NCBI GenBank assembly: GCA_003550325.1
Contig: QKWP01000195.1
Span: 90,051 to 154,050 of the forward strand
Direction of reading: 5' to 3'
Origin: Gigaspora rosea
Lineage: Eukaryota > Glomeromycota > Glomeromycetes > Diversisporales > Gigasporaceae
DNA: 64,000 nt
Shown here: positions 1-9,785 of the stretch, in pieces
Numbering within the stretch: the stretch's first letter is position 1
Layout: the number at the start of each line of letters is the position of its first letter
The notes under the pieces: model-generated
What the model saw: the letters and a program-made list of their open reading frames with translations, nothing else
What the model was told of the DNA's origin: nothing
The model's database searches: none
Translations under genes and position numbers: made by a program

Positions 1-189
1 CTAAAATTATATAGATATAGATGGTAATGAACTTTGAAAATTCAACTAATTGAGAATTATTTTGAATTGTTGCGAATATTATAAAAATATTAAACATCAA
101 AATTAAATATTTTATTAAATAATGAATAACTTTGAATAAATTAGAATTACAAGCTTCGAATTTAATCGAATTGTATTTAAACTCTATCA

Positions 190-1023
190 TTTTTTATAAT
201 ACATTTAATTCCGCTTCTTTGTTTTCTATTGTCTTCACTTTGACTACTACTTTTGTTTTGAGCTATAATCTTCGTTTCACTCTCTTTTTCTAATACTTCA
301 AAGTGAAAAAAAATAAAAAATAAATATTTCTCAGAAGTGTTGGTGTTCTTGCAAATCGTCGAAGAAATCTAGTATATAATCTGCTTTTTTTACAGGTTTT
401 CGCATATTTCGCACGGTTTTGCAATTTATTATAAAATTTTATATTTTTTATTTATTATTATATTTTAATTATATTTAAAAATTTTTAAACAATATTACAT
501 ATTTTATTATATATTATATTTTAATTATTATATATTCTTTACAGTATTATTTTTACATTATTACATTATTACATATTATTTTAAATACTTTCACACTTCG
601 TCGCATCTAATTCAATTACTATATACAAAAAACTAGCCCTATACACTTATTTTCGTTCACCCTATAGTTAGCTATTATCTTCACTTCTTTGTTTTCTATC
701 GTCTTCACTTTGACTAATATTTTTTTTCATAATATATATCCCACTTCCTGTTTGAAAAACTTCAAAAAATTCATTATTATTTGCACACAGATAGTCTTCA
801 ACCGCCTCTTTAATCTTTTTTTGATCCGGATATATACTATATTCTAGCAAAGCTTTGGAAGCACCCTTTACTTTTGGCTATAACAACGTTTCATTCTCTT
901 TTCTAAATATTCTTGCAAAGGCCAGAGAAAGTGCCAGGAAAGTCGCAAAGTGTCAAAGAAGTCAGAAATAAATAAAATAAATTAAAATTAAAATTAAAAA
1001 AATAAGTAAAAAATAAAAAACAA
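190..1023. repeat. Dispersed repeat, copy A (first part)
   Basis: AT-rich sequence containing a block near 600-715 that recurs in reverse orientation near 28970-29100; both carry the same text around ATAGTTAGCTATTATC and the same CTTTGTTTTCTATCGTC motif. An internal partial duplication is visible: the TTTGTTTTCTAT-GTCTTCAC block occurs at about 218 and again at about 690. The 380-560 part also resembles 47030-47200. The open frame on the minus strand at 668-850 lies wholly in this repeat and is not treated as a gene. No protein-coding signal is supported. Confidence 0.6.
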
Positions 1024-1655
1024 GACCTGTGGGTCGATAGCGTAAGTAGTTACGCTCCCAGGTCACCAAGCACAAGGTTTGCCGGTTCAACCCCTACTAA
1101 CAGACAAAAAAACTATACGTGGACACGAGATGGATGGGCTGAACTAGAATGCTAGGACCACGTTTGGTTAAATTAACCACATTTAGTATGCGTGTGTTGC
1201 TGAATTTGGAAATATTGGATACTTCCGGTGGAATTCCGGTTGAATATTTGTATACTTCTGGTGGGATTCCGGTTGAACGGTTATACGTTGAAAGTGGAAA
1301 GTGGTACTAACCCAATAAAGGAAAGGGAACTCAGACAAACTTAGGATGGGCTCAGCCCTAACCTAAAACGGAAGGAGATTGAAAACTTTGAAAGGCCGAA
1401 GGAAAAAAGTACTGAGAAACACCCCTGTTCTCGCCCTGGTCAGTATGGACGACTGAGGTCCGGATGAAGTTAGAAGCTAATATCTTCGGAAGGCTGAAGG
1501 AAGAAAGTACTGAGATGCTCCTCTGACTCTGCCCTGGTCAGTATGGATGACCTGAGGTTCCGGAAGAAGTTGGAAACCGATAGATACCACCAGCAGACTG
1601 GGTAACCAAAATGAGGAGTGGCTGGGTAACTAAGTAAAGAGTTAGATTATACAAC
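1024..1655 (+). mobile_element. tRNA-derived SINE-like element, copy 1
   Basis: The head carries RNA polymerase III promoter-like boxes: a box A-like run starting GATAGCGTAAG near 1036 and a box B match GGTTCAACCCC near 1083. The sequence cannot close a tRNA acceptor stem, so it is tRNA-derived, not a tRNA gene. It shares its head and the internal motif TGCTAGGACCACGTTTGG with the element at 62320-62996. The body is internally duplicated: a CTTCCGGTGGAATTCCGG block occurs twice near 1220-1275, and a block containing GCCCTGGTCAGTATGGA occurs twice near 1430 and 1530. The 3' end is uncertain because no poly(A) tail or clear target duplication was found. Confidence 0.65.
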
Positions 1656-2286
1656 TAGTCCAGTATCATCGTATCTCTTAATTTGTTATACAGGCATATT
1701 TGCCTGCAAAAATTTTAAATTTTTAAATTTTTTAAATAAAACCTTAAATATTAATTTTGGCTATATACTTTTTAAGTAAAAAATATAATATTAGTTCTAT
1801 TTTATTAACTTTATTATAATTTTTTTTTAAAATTATTAAAAAACTTTGGTGTAATAAAAGTTTAAAGTTTTTGTTTTGGAACTTTTACTATAGAATTTTT
1901 TCTTTAGGTTTTCTCAAATTTTATATGTTCCCATCTATAAAAAAATTTTCACTTCTAATACAAGTCCTAATTTTTACAAGTAAATCATTTAAAGTCAAAT
2001 AATGAAAGCTGTCATCCTTTATATAAACTACAAAGTTGTATAAGAAACTATATTTTTAAAACCAATATTTAAAGAATTCGCCAAGATATTGTAAAATATT
2101 TTTTTGGTTAAAAAATTTCTTTAAAATTTAATATTTTCAGCTTATAAGCAACATAAACTTTTTGTCTTATAATATAAGTTTAAATAATTCAAAAATATAA
2201 TCATTGTTCTTAAATATTATAATACCAAATTTTATTTAAATATCTTAAATGATTAAAAAACTAGATCAGAGGTATATTTATAGTAA
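1656..2286. repeat. AT-rich stretch bounded by two copies of a palindrome
   Basis: No gene seen. The palindromic text CAGGCAAATTTGCCTG occurs near 2292, and a one-base variant (CAGGCATATTTGCCTG) near 1692, each preceded by TATA and followed by CAAA. The spacing is about 600 bp. They could be the two ends of a short element or two independent copies of a palindromic motif. Confidence 0.4.
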
Positions 2287-2459
2287 TTATACAGGCAAAT
2301 TTGCCTGCAAACCTCTACAAAGTAAGGGATAATTAAAATGTAAATGTAATTTGTAATATGACCTTAATGACCTTAATAAAAGAGCGCCAACCAGTGCCCC
2401 TAGCATAGAACTAGGGTTAAAAAAAAAAAAGAAAAAGAAAAACATAAACGAATCCCATA

Positions 2460-3048
2460 TCTTCATTTTTCTGAAGAGTTCACATTCTTGCAAATTCAGA
2501 AATTGCGAAAGGTTCTTGCAAAATGGCAAAAAAGCCACGAAGTGCCAAACAAGTCTGAGTTGGTTTTCTTGCAAAGTGCCAGAAAGTAAGGGGCCTGTTC
2601 TCGCAAAGCGCTGAAATAAAATAAATTAATAAAAAAATTTTTAAAAATAAGCCAAAAAAAACAAAAACAAAAAACACGAAACGAAAAAATAAATAAAGTG
2701 AAATCTTGCAAGAACTTGCAAAAACTTACATAATCTTTATAATTTGTCTGCACGTATTTATCTACAGCAGACTTTAACTGAATCACATCGAGATAGATCG
2801 CTACTTGAATAATTTCTTTTGCAAAAATGTGGAAAACTTGCAAAAACTTGTGCCCATTTCTTTAAAGAAGCGTTCCCAAAAATTTAGAAATTGATAGGGA
2901 AATCAGTTGTATTCTTGAGTTTCGGAAGTCGTAGTTGGCATGCACAAGGTTTCGAAAGTTTTTTGTTTTTCTTATAAAGTGCCGAAATAAAAATAAAATA
3001 AAAAAATTAAAAAATAAATAAATAAAAAAAAGAAATTAACTAATGTTC
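2460..3048 (+). repeat. Dispersed repeat, copy A (middle part)
   Basis: Contains repeated CTTGCAAA-type words, A-rich tracts and the GGCATGCACAAGGTTTCGAAA block near 2937. The same ordered blocks occur in reverse orientation at 28060-28960 and in the same orientation at 48300-49030. Open frames on the minus strand here are poly-Phe artefacts of A-rich tracts. Confidence 0.65.
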
Positions 3049-3370
3049 ACCACAGGTGATTATCACCTGTAATAAATAAATAAATAAAAACAAACAATTT
3101 TTATTAAGTAAAAGTTAAATTTTTTTAATATTAGGGTAAGGGTAAGAACTGGGATGGGGCAGGAGGGCATAGTTTATACTAAAATTTTACAAGGAATTTT
3201 TTTTTTGTATAAAAAAAAGTAGTTTTATAGGCAAGTTTTTAGCCTAGAAGCAATTTTAGCAATTATTTAAAAATTTCTTTGTGTTTGTTACACAAAGATT
3301 GATTTACATATTACACCTGATCCTGAATTTTAATTGGCAAATTGACTATAGGTGATAATCACCTGTGGTG
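3049..3370 (+). mobile_element. TTAGGG-core MITE, member A
   Basis: A 322-bp element with terminal inverted repeats CACCACAGGTGATTATCACC; each end is itself palindromic (ACAGGTGAT-t-ATCACCTGT). The interior has the family core: TTAGGGTAAGGGTAAG near 3133, then an ATAGTTTATACTAAAATTTT block, a poly-T tract, and near the far end TTACACCTGATCCTGAAT followed by TTGGC. It interrupts the dispersed repeat, which continues on both sides and lacks the element in its other copies. Confidence 0.75.
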
Positions 3371-3835
3371 TAAATTAGAAATATTCTAAAAAAAAATTGA
3401 AAAAAACAAATAAAAACAAAAAAAACAAACCGAAAACAAAAAATGAAACGAAAATAAAAAATGAAATAAAAACAAAAAAAGTGAAAAAAAACAAAATAGA
3501 AGATCAAACAAAAGATCTAATCTGATCTTGTAGTACAGAATTTGAACATCATTGAACTATTTCAACTATTTCGAAAAGTCTGTCTAATGCACGATCCAGG
3601 TTACAGATCAACTGATCCTGCTTGGTTTCTAGTCCTAAAATATTTTGAAAGAGGATCGAAATATTTCGTAACATCTTTCGAAATATTTCAAAATTACTTT
3701 CATAATATTTCGAAAGTTTGATATTTTGAAATATTTAGAAATATATTACGTAATAATTTGCTTATATTACGGTTCGTAAGATCTTACGTACGATTATGCT
3801 ATTATAAATTGCATTACCACGTCCATTATTTTCTA
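3371..3835 (+). repeat. Dispersed repeat, copy A (last part)
   Basis: Continuation of the repeat after the inserted element. It includes the GATCTTGTAGTACAGAATTT block near 3525 and an AAATATTTCGAAA-rich tract, ending with inverted TTACGTAAG-type motifs near 3770-3800. The same blocks run in reverse at 27640-27990, and a shorter version lies at 49100-49215. Confidence 0.65.
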
Positions 3836-3849
3836 CTCTTGGTTTGCTT

Positions 3850-4533
3850 TCATCATTTATACCTATACAATTCTTGGTATAAAATTTATTTTTTTTATTT
3901 TTTTCCGTAATATCCAATTTATACATATTTTGGTATAACCTATTTTCCCGATTTACATATCCAGTTGATAGTGCGAGAAAACCTTAATTCTTTTCCAATT
4001 ATCTTTTCTATGACATCTCTTCACCCTGCGTAGTATCTATTTACATGCCAGTACCAGGCTTATTTAAATGGCTTATAGGTCCCTCGAGATTGACATTCCA
4101 TTCCTAATTTTAGAAAATTCAGCTTTGACCTTTAGCGATCTTCCAACATGATCATCTTCACCAGGTATGTATCTTTAGACTTCTTAATAGAATGGACTTC
4201 TACGAAATCATTCACTATACATAGACTAACTTTGTCTTCTCTTATTCTCTAATAGATCAAATAATACTATCGGCAAGGCAGGCTTATTTCTTGTAATTTT
4301 CACAAGGTTCTTTCTATTATCTATTCTTTGAACATGACCAAACAAAATTTAGATTCTTAGAGGGATTTTGCTATGAAGCTGTGGGAAAACATCCATCTAC
4401 ATATTCATTACCAAATGTTACATCTATTTCTAAAGATCATAGGGTCATAGTATTTATGGCTTCATAGATTTATTAAATTAACTTTAATAGGACATAAAAG
4501 ATGTAGGGTTGAACATTCACTCCACACAATTGG
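3850..4533 (-). mobile_element. Possible LTR-retroelement internal remnant with a PBS-like site
   Basis: Read on the minus strand, the sequence directly after the putative LTR end (GTCGTAACA, complement of 4534-4542) is TTTGGTGCCAATTGTGTGG. This resembles a tRNA primer-binding site (TGGTGCC). Further into the element the minus strand shows discontinuous protein-like text broken by stops (about 3960-4160), which I cannot assign to a domain. It is a degraded remnant, and the assignment rests mainly on the LTR/PBS arrangement. Confidence 0.4.
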
Positions 4534-5035
4534 CACCAAATGTTACGACTGGTTGGAAGAGCAATATGCACAATTGCACAGTTTAGCTCCAGTCGCAACT
4601 TGAGTTAGTTTATTATTAAAGGACAGTTTTCTTATTAATTCGTATTCAGGAGATAATTGAAATCTGAGATTCACTTTATTAAGGAGAAATGAAGGTTCTT
4701 AAATACATTTTTTTTACTATAAACTACTTCGCACTAATTTTTTTCACGATTTCTTGTACTCACAATACTGTACTCACAATACTGCTTGCGGGCCGCGAGC
4801 AGTATTGCTTGAAAAGCCGCATATGTAATTTTACAAGCCATTATAGCCAGGATGCTTTGTGTGCCAACAACCAAGGGTCAACAAGTACTAGTTTGGCCAA
4901 CAATCCATGTACAACAATAACCTGTCGCTCAGCCTATTGTATACAAACAACAATATTACTTCAAAGCCTCCGCTACAACCAAATACCTTGTAATTTTAGA
5001 TGGTTTGGGTTACCGAAGTCTTCTGGTATTACCAA
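4534..5035 (-). repeat. Putative LTR (minus orientation)
   Basis: On the minus strand the segment ends CCAGTCGTAACA beside a PBS-like site. It contains a TATA-like GTATTTAAG and a poly(A)-signal-like AATAAAGTG in the right order. A small inverted repeat (CAGTATTGC / GCAATACTG-like) lies around the GCGGGCCGCGAGC text near 4790. The upstream LTR end is not defined, and no second LTR lies in the window. The 148-codon plus-strand frame at 4689-5135 runs antisense through this LTR and is probably not a gene. Confidence 0.45.
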
Positions 5036-5049
5036 TTTGCATTTAAGTC

Positions 5050-5885
5050 ACAGGTTAAAAATTTTCACTATGACAATATCTTTGATCAAAGTTTTAGAGA
5101 ATTTCAAAACGCTATCACATGACAGATACATTTAAATTTTTAACAAAACTGGGTCAAGGATATCTCTACAACCACCTGATAAAATTTGATGAAAATTTTT
5201 TTACTTATTCTATGGATCCATAATAATTAACTAAAAAATTTTTATCATATTTGATCAGGTGGTTGCAGAGATATCCTTGATCAAATTTTTGTTAACAATT
5301 TTAAACATATCTGTTATGTGATAAGTATTTTGAAATTCTCTAAAACTTTGATTAAAGATATCTCTGCAATTACCTGATCAAATTCAATGAAAATTTTTTT
5401 TATTTGAATTCTATAGACCCATACAATCCAAATAAAAAAATTTTCATTAAATTTGATCAGGTGATTGCAGAGATATCTTTGATCAAAGTTTTAGAAAATT
5501 TCAAAACGCTTATTACATAACAGATACATTTAAATTTTTGACAAAACTTTGGTCAAGAATATCTCTGCAACCACCTAATAAAATTTGATGAAAATTTTTT
5601 TACTTATTCTTCAGATCGATAATAATTAACAAGAAATTTTTATCAAATTTGATCAGGTGGTTGCAGAAATATCCTTGATCAAAGTTTTTGTTAAAAATTT
5701 AAATGTATCTGTCATGTAATAAGTGTTTTGAAATTTTCAAAAACTTTGATCAAAGATATCTTTGCAACCACTTGATCAAATTCAATGAAAATTTTTTATT
5801 TGAATTCTATGGATCCATAAAATTCAAATAAAAAAAATTTCATTGAATTTGGTCAAGAACTTGTAGAGATATCTTTGATGAAAGA
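5050..5885. repeat. Array of alternating inverted units
   Basis: Units of roughly 180 bp alternate in orientation. Motifs TTTGATCAAAG, AGATATCTCTGCAACCACCTGATCAAA and their complements recur at about 5150, 5250, 5350, 5455, 5570, 5655, 5750 and 5840. Neighbouring units form hairpins centred on the ATTCTATGGATCCATA-like text. A related isolated pair lies at 6520-6665. No coding signal is seen. Confidence 0.75.
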
Positions 5886-6779
5886 TTCTTCTATTTCCAA
5901 AAATATATTATAAAAAAGCTGCACTAAATGAAAAAAGCTATTATAGAATAAATATTTAACCAAATAACTTGAAATTTTAGAATGCAAAATTTTAGCATAT
6001 TCTCTATTGATTATTAGTGCGCAGTAACTTGTTTTATTTGAACTTGTAAAAATCTAGCCTGTAATGGTGATTTTTTTGTTTTTATCAAAATTAAAAATTT
6101 TAGAAAATTCTTAATCTGGAAGCAAATTGAAAAATTATCATAACTTCATTAATATTAATCTGTTTATGAGAAATTTTAACTGAAGACTCTCGAATACCTA
6201 TTCTATCAACTTATTAATTTACGTTTTGGAAGTTTTATTTTAAGAAAGTGCTTCTGGAATCATTTGAAGTTTAAAGAAAAACTTGCGAAAACGTATGTAT
6301 TAAAATTTACAAAAAAGTTAATATCTTCATAAGTTTTTAATATTTTTTCATGAAATTTGAGATTCTATTAGTTCATGAAATGCACTACAAGTCTTGTTAT
6401 AATTTTTTTTAGTTAGTATAGTAAAATTTCTTGTAAATTATTGCCGAACAGTTGGTTATTTTTTAAAAAAGCAAAAAAACATATTACAAAGAAGCTGTAT
6501 TAAAATTATTTACAGAAACTTTCATCAAAGATATCTCCACGAGTTTTTGACCAAATTTGATAAAAATTTTTTTACTTAATTCTACGAATTCATAGAATTC
6601 AAATAAAAATTTTTATTAAATTTGATCAAAAACTTATAGAGATAATATTAATAAAAGTTTTTAAAGTTAAAATATTTAAGTGACAAAATCAAGGTGACCT
6701 ACATATACCATGGAGCAAATAGCAAAAATCCATGGTACGAATAGCAATTTCCTAATTAAAAATGTATATTTAATAAGAA
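5886..6779. other. AT-rich, no gene seen
   Basis: No credible frame. At 6520-6665 there is one diverged hairpin unit of the preceding array (ATCAAAGATATCTCC ... TAGAGATAATATTAAT). Confidence 0.5.
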
Positions 6780-7155
6780 TAAATATATGCAACACACGCT
6801 ACGATATGCTAATTTATCGCACACAATATGTAAACATAATTTGTAGATTTGTGTAACAAATGTTCTATAGTATAACAAAAATTTAAATTAATATAAGGTT
6901 AGGGTAAGAATAAGGGTTAGTGCTAAAAGTTGAAATAAATAATGGTATATACCAAAATTTTGCAAGAAATTTTTTTTGTTAGAGCATAAAAGGTGGTTAA
7001 GTAGATGAAATTTTTTATATTACTAATTTTAGAAAAATTTCTTTATTTTGTTATATAAAGAAAATTTGTACGTTATACCTGATCTTCAAATTTAATTAGT
7101 AGATCGTTGGGATGCGATATACAAGCATATCACAGTGTACAATGCTTAATTAAGT
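6780..7155 (+). mobile_element. TTAGGG-core MITE, member B
   Basis: The core runs from GGTTAGGGTAAGAATAAGGG near 6897 through a TTGCAAGAAATTTTTTTTG block and GGTGG to TTATACCTGATCTTCAAAT near 7073. The ends are inverted: GATATGCTAATTTATCGCA near 6803 against the complement of 7107-7127. The same terminal subfamily is found in reverse at 39537-39895. Confidence 0.65.
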
Positions 7156-7585
7156 CCTATTTACTATATACATTTTGAAAGTTTTTTTATTGTAGTAAAA
7201 ATTTTACTAAAAAGATGATTAAACACATCTTAAAAAACTAGCATTTTTTAAGCTAAAGAACAAGTTTACTTAAGAGCTCAATATCAATTGTGATAATAAA
7301 ATTCTGTGCAAATAATATTTATTTATTTGATAGCTTTTTCTAACTTTATATATAAAATTATATACATTTTAGTATTGAAACAAGTTGCTATTAATAATTT
7401 TTTTTATTTTATATATAAAATGATTAAATAAAAGTTATTTTTTTCTTTTTTATAATCTAAAAATTATATTTTTTTAAAAAAATTTTTAAGTTTATATATA
7501 AAAACTTTTATTAATATTTATTTGATATGCAAATCTTTTTGTACTAAACTATATATATTTTATATATTAATTTAAGGATTCACGC

Positions 7586-7741
7586 ACTATATAAAAGTGC
7601 ATTATTTATTATTGTTTTTGAACATATCTTATTGTAAACAATATCTATCCATTTTGTAAAAAGATGTATTAGATGTTATCTATATGATTTACAATAAGAA
7701 ATACAGTATTCAAAACCAATAATAAACAATGCATTTTATAG
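7586..7741. repeat. Small foldback MITE-like element
   Basis: Imperfect inverted arms of about 55 bp (CTATATAAAAGTGCATTATT ... against the complement of AATGCATTTTATAG) surround a short AT-rich loop. The flanks 7156-7585 and 7742-8052 are AT-rich with no gene seen. Confidence 0.5.
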
Positions 7742-8060
7742 TTAGTTAAAATACTTTAATTTTATAAATTTGTTGTGATAACTAGATATTATTTTGCAAA
7801 AGAATCAAAAAATTAAAGATTTAAAAGGCAAATTTTATGTTGATACTTATAATTAATATAAATTATAAAAGCTAAATCTATATAAACAAGATGGTATTTT
7901 TTAAAAAATAGCAAACTAAAGCAAAGTATTTTTCTAAAGATTCAAAAAAGATAGTAAAAATAAAGTTTAGTATATTAATTTATTGGCTAATCAATCTATA
8001 TAAATTAGCCAATCATAATCTTCATAGAGGCATGCCTCAAAAATTTCTCATGCTCCAACC

Positions 8061-8912
8061 AGTGTTGGCACATAACCAGGTTATAACAGATCATATTAAA
8101 GTTTAATTAGTAAGATTATATAACTATAGTTATATATTTTTATTAATTAAACTTGGTAATATGAGGTGATTTCAATAGAAACAGCCCATTTTTACAATTT
8201 TTTGAAAATTGAATTTTTATTAGATTCATATAAATTTTGATATAACTGTCATTTTTCAATTATAAATGAAAGTTGATTTGCATAATAAAAATGATGATAA
8301 TGTAAAAGACGAGGCTGCACCAACACATCACAAGATTACCTGATAGTCACCTGTTTTTTTTAACCAATAAAAATTGTGAAATTTGATTAATCACGGATCA
8401 GTCCGAAAATCAAAACAAATGATTAAACTCAAATATCTCAAAATAAAATATATATAAAAATGGGCTGTTTCTATTGAAATCACCTCATATAATCTGTTAC
8501 AACTTTGTTATATGACCTTAATAATTGAACTTAGTAATATGATCTGTTATAACCTAGTTATATAACTTTATTGTAATATAACCTGTTATAACTGGTTATA
8601 ACATGTTATATCAAAATAAAGCTATATAACAGGTCAAAACAGATTATATCACTAAGTCAATTACTGAGATTATATAACAAAGTTATAACAGATTATATTA
8701 CCAAGTTTTAATTAATAAAAACATATAACTATGACCATATAATCTTACTAATTAAACCTGTTATGACCTGGTCATGTGCCAATACTGTAACTAGATCATA
8801 ACAGAACATATTACTAAGTACAATTAGTGATATCATATAGCTATAGTCATATAACTTTACTAATTAAACTTAGTAATATGATTTGTTATAACTTGGTCAT
8901 ATGCCAACACTC
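8061..8912. mobile_element. hAT-like non-autonomous element with 8-bp target duplication
   Basis: The ends are inverted (AGTGTTGGCACATAACCAGG against the complement of ATGACCAAGTTATAACAAAT plus CCAACACT). The direct repeat CTCCAACC flanks both sides (8053-8060 and 8913-8920), an 8-bp target duplication typical of the hAT superfamily. The interior has repeated GTTATAACAGATTATATTA-type words in both orientations and no transposase. A mariner-like MITE sits inside at 8162-8487. Confidence 0.7.
8162..8487. mobile_element. Mariner-like MITE, copy 1 (TA target)
   Basis: A 326-bp element with near-perfect inverted ends starting TGAGGTGATTTCAATAGAAA and flanked by TA on both sides (8160-8161 and 8488-8489). 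Family knowledge: TA duplication is the Tc1/mariner signature. A second copy lies at 25624-25965. The interior includes the words GATTAATCACGGATCAGTCC and AATCAAAACAAA. No coding capacity. Confidence 0.8.
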
Positions 8913-9544
8913 CTCCAACCCTAGCAATATAGGGTTAAAAAATTTTTTTTCTTTGTTTAAACATACAGTTTTGCTTTTTTTTTTATTTTACTACTACTAA
9001 ACTATAAACTCAATTTTTTTTTGTTTAGAATCATTTTATATACTATGTAATGTTTTTGTAGCTTTATTAGCTTAGTTTTGTTTATATGAATAAAGAGTTG
9101 AAATAATAATATTGGTATATATTAACTTATAATAAAAAATAAAATTTATAATTACTAATAATTTTAATTTATTATATAAAAATATACAAAATATTAAAAA
9201 ATTTAATTTATTATTTTAAAACAAAAGATATATACTGTACTAATTTATTGTTATTTTAAATTATTACAAAGTTCAATATTACTTTTTTTATATAGAGTTT
9301 ACTTATACTAAATAAAATATTTTTATTAAAAAATTACTTTATATCTAATTATAAATTTTTTTAAACATAATTTTGGAATAGGTTTCATAATTTAACAAGC
9401 TATATACTTTTTTTATAACAACTAAATGTTATTAAAACATAATATAATCATTTTATGTTCCAACAACTATTAGTATATAGTTTTATTATATAAATTCTCA
9501 AAAAAAAAATACATGATAAAATAAATTAAATAATCTAGAGATTA
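8913..9544. other. AT-rich, no gene seen
   Basis: Only short AT-rich frames and homopolymer tracts are present. Confidence 0.5.
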
Positions 9545-9785
9545 TTTCTATTTGTATGTACATGGGTATATTGATATCTCAAAATCCCGGTTATAAAACA
9601 TTTCTTGAAATTTAACAAAAAAAATATTTCTTGCAAAATTTTAGCATAAACTATAAACCCTCCAACCCTAAAGCTAACCCTATCCTAACCTTAAACTGAG
9701 AATTTTTTGCTCGACAAATTATATGTTACACAAAGTTGTAAATCAATAAATTAGTACCTGTGTACAAGTATGTAAACTAAAATTT
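9545..9785 (-). mobile_element. TTAGGG-core MITE, member C (reverse, partial)
   Basis: Complement of the core: a TTTCTTGCAAAATTTTAGCA block followed by CCAACCCTAAAGCTAACCC and TATCCTAACC near 9662. Diverged inverted ends resemble TTTGTATGTACATGGGTA and the complement of TACCTGTGTACAAGTATG. The distal ACACCTGATC part is missing or diverged. Confidence 0.5.

Noticed and set aside
1030..1095. tRNA gene on the plus strand
   Set aside because: Same reasoning: no matching 3' acceptor strand; shares head and body motif with the other SINE.
2287..2843. Overlapping minus-strand frames rich in Phe
   Set aside because: They translate A-rich tracts and tandem CTTGCAAA words of a dispersed repeat that recurs elsewhere in other frames.
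4689..5135. 148-codon open frame with a hydrophobic start, could look like a secreted protein
   Set aside because: It runs antisense through a segment that has LTR features and a PBS-like neighbour; no domain and no intron or codon evidence.
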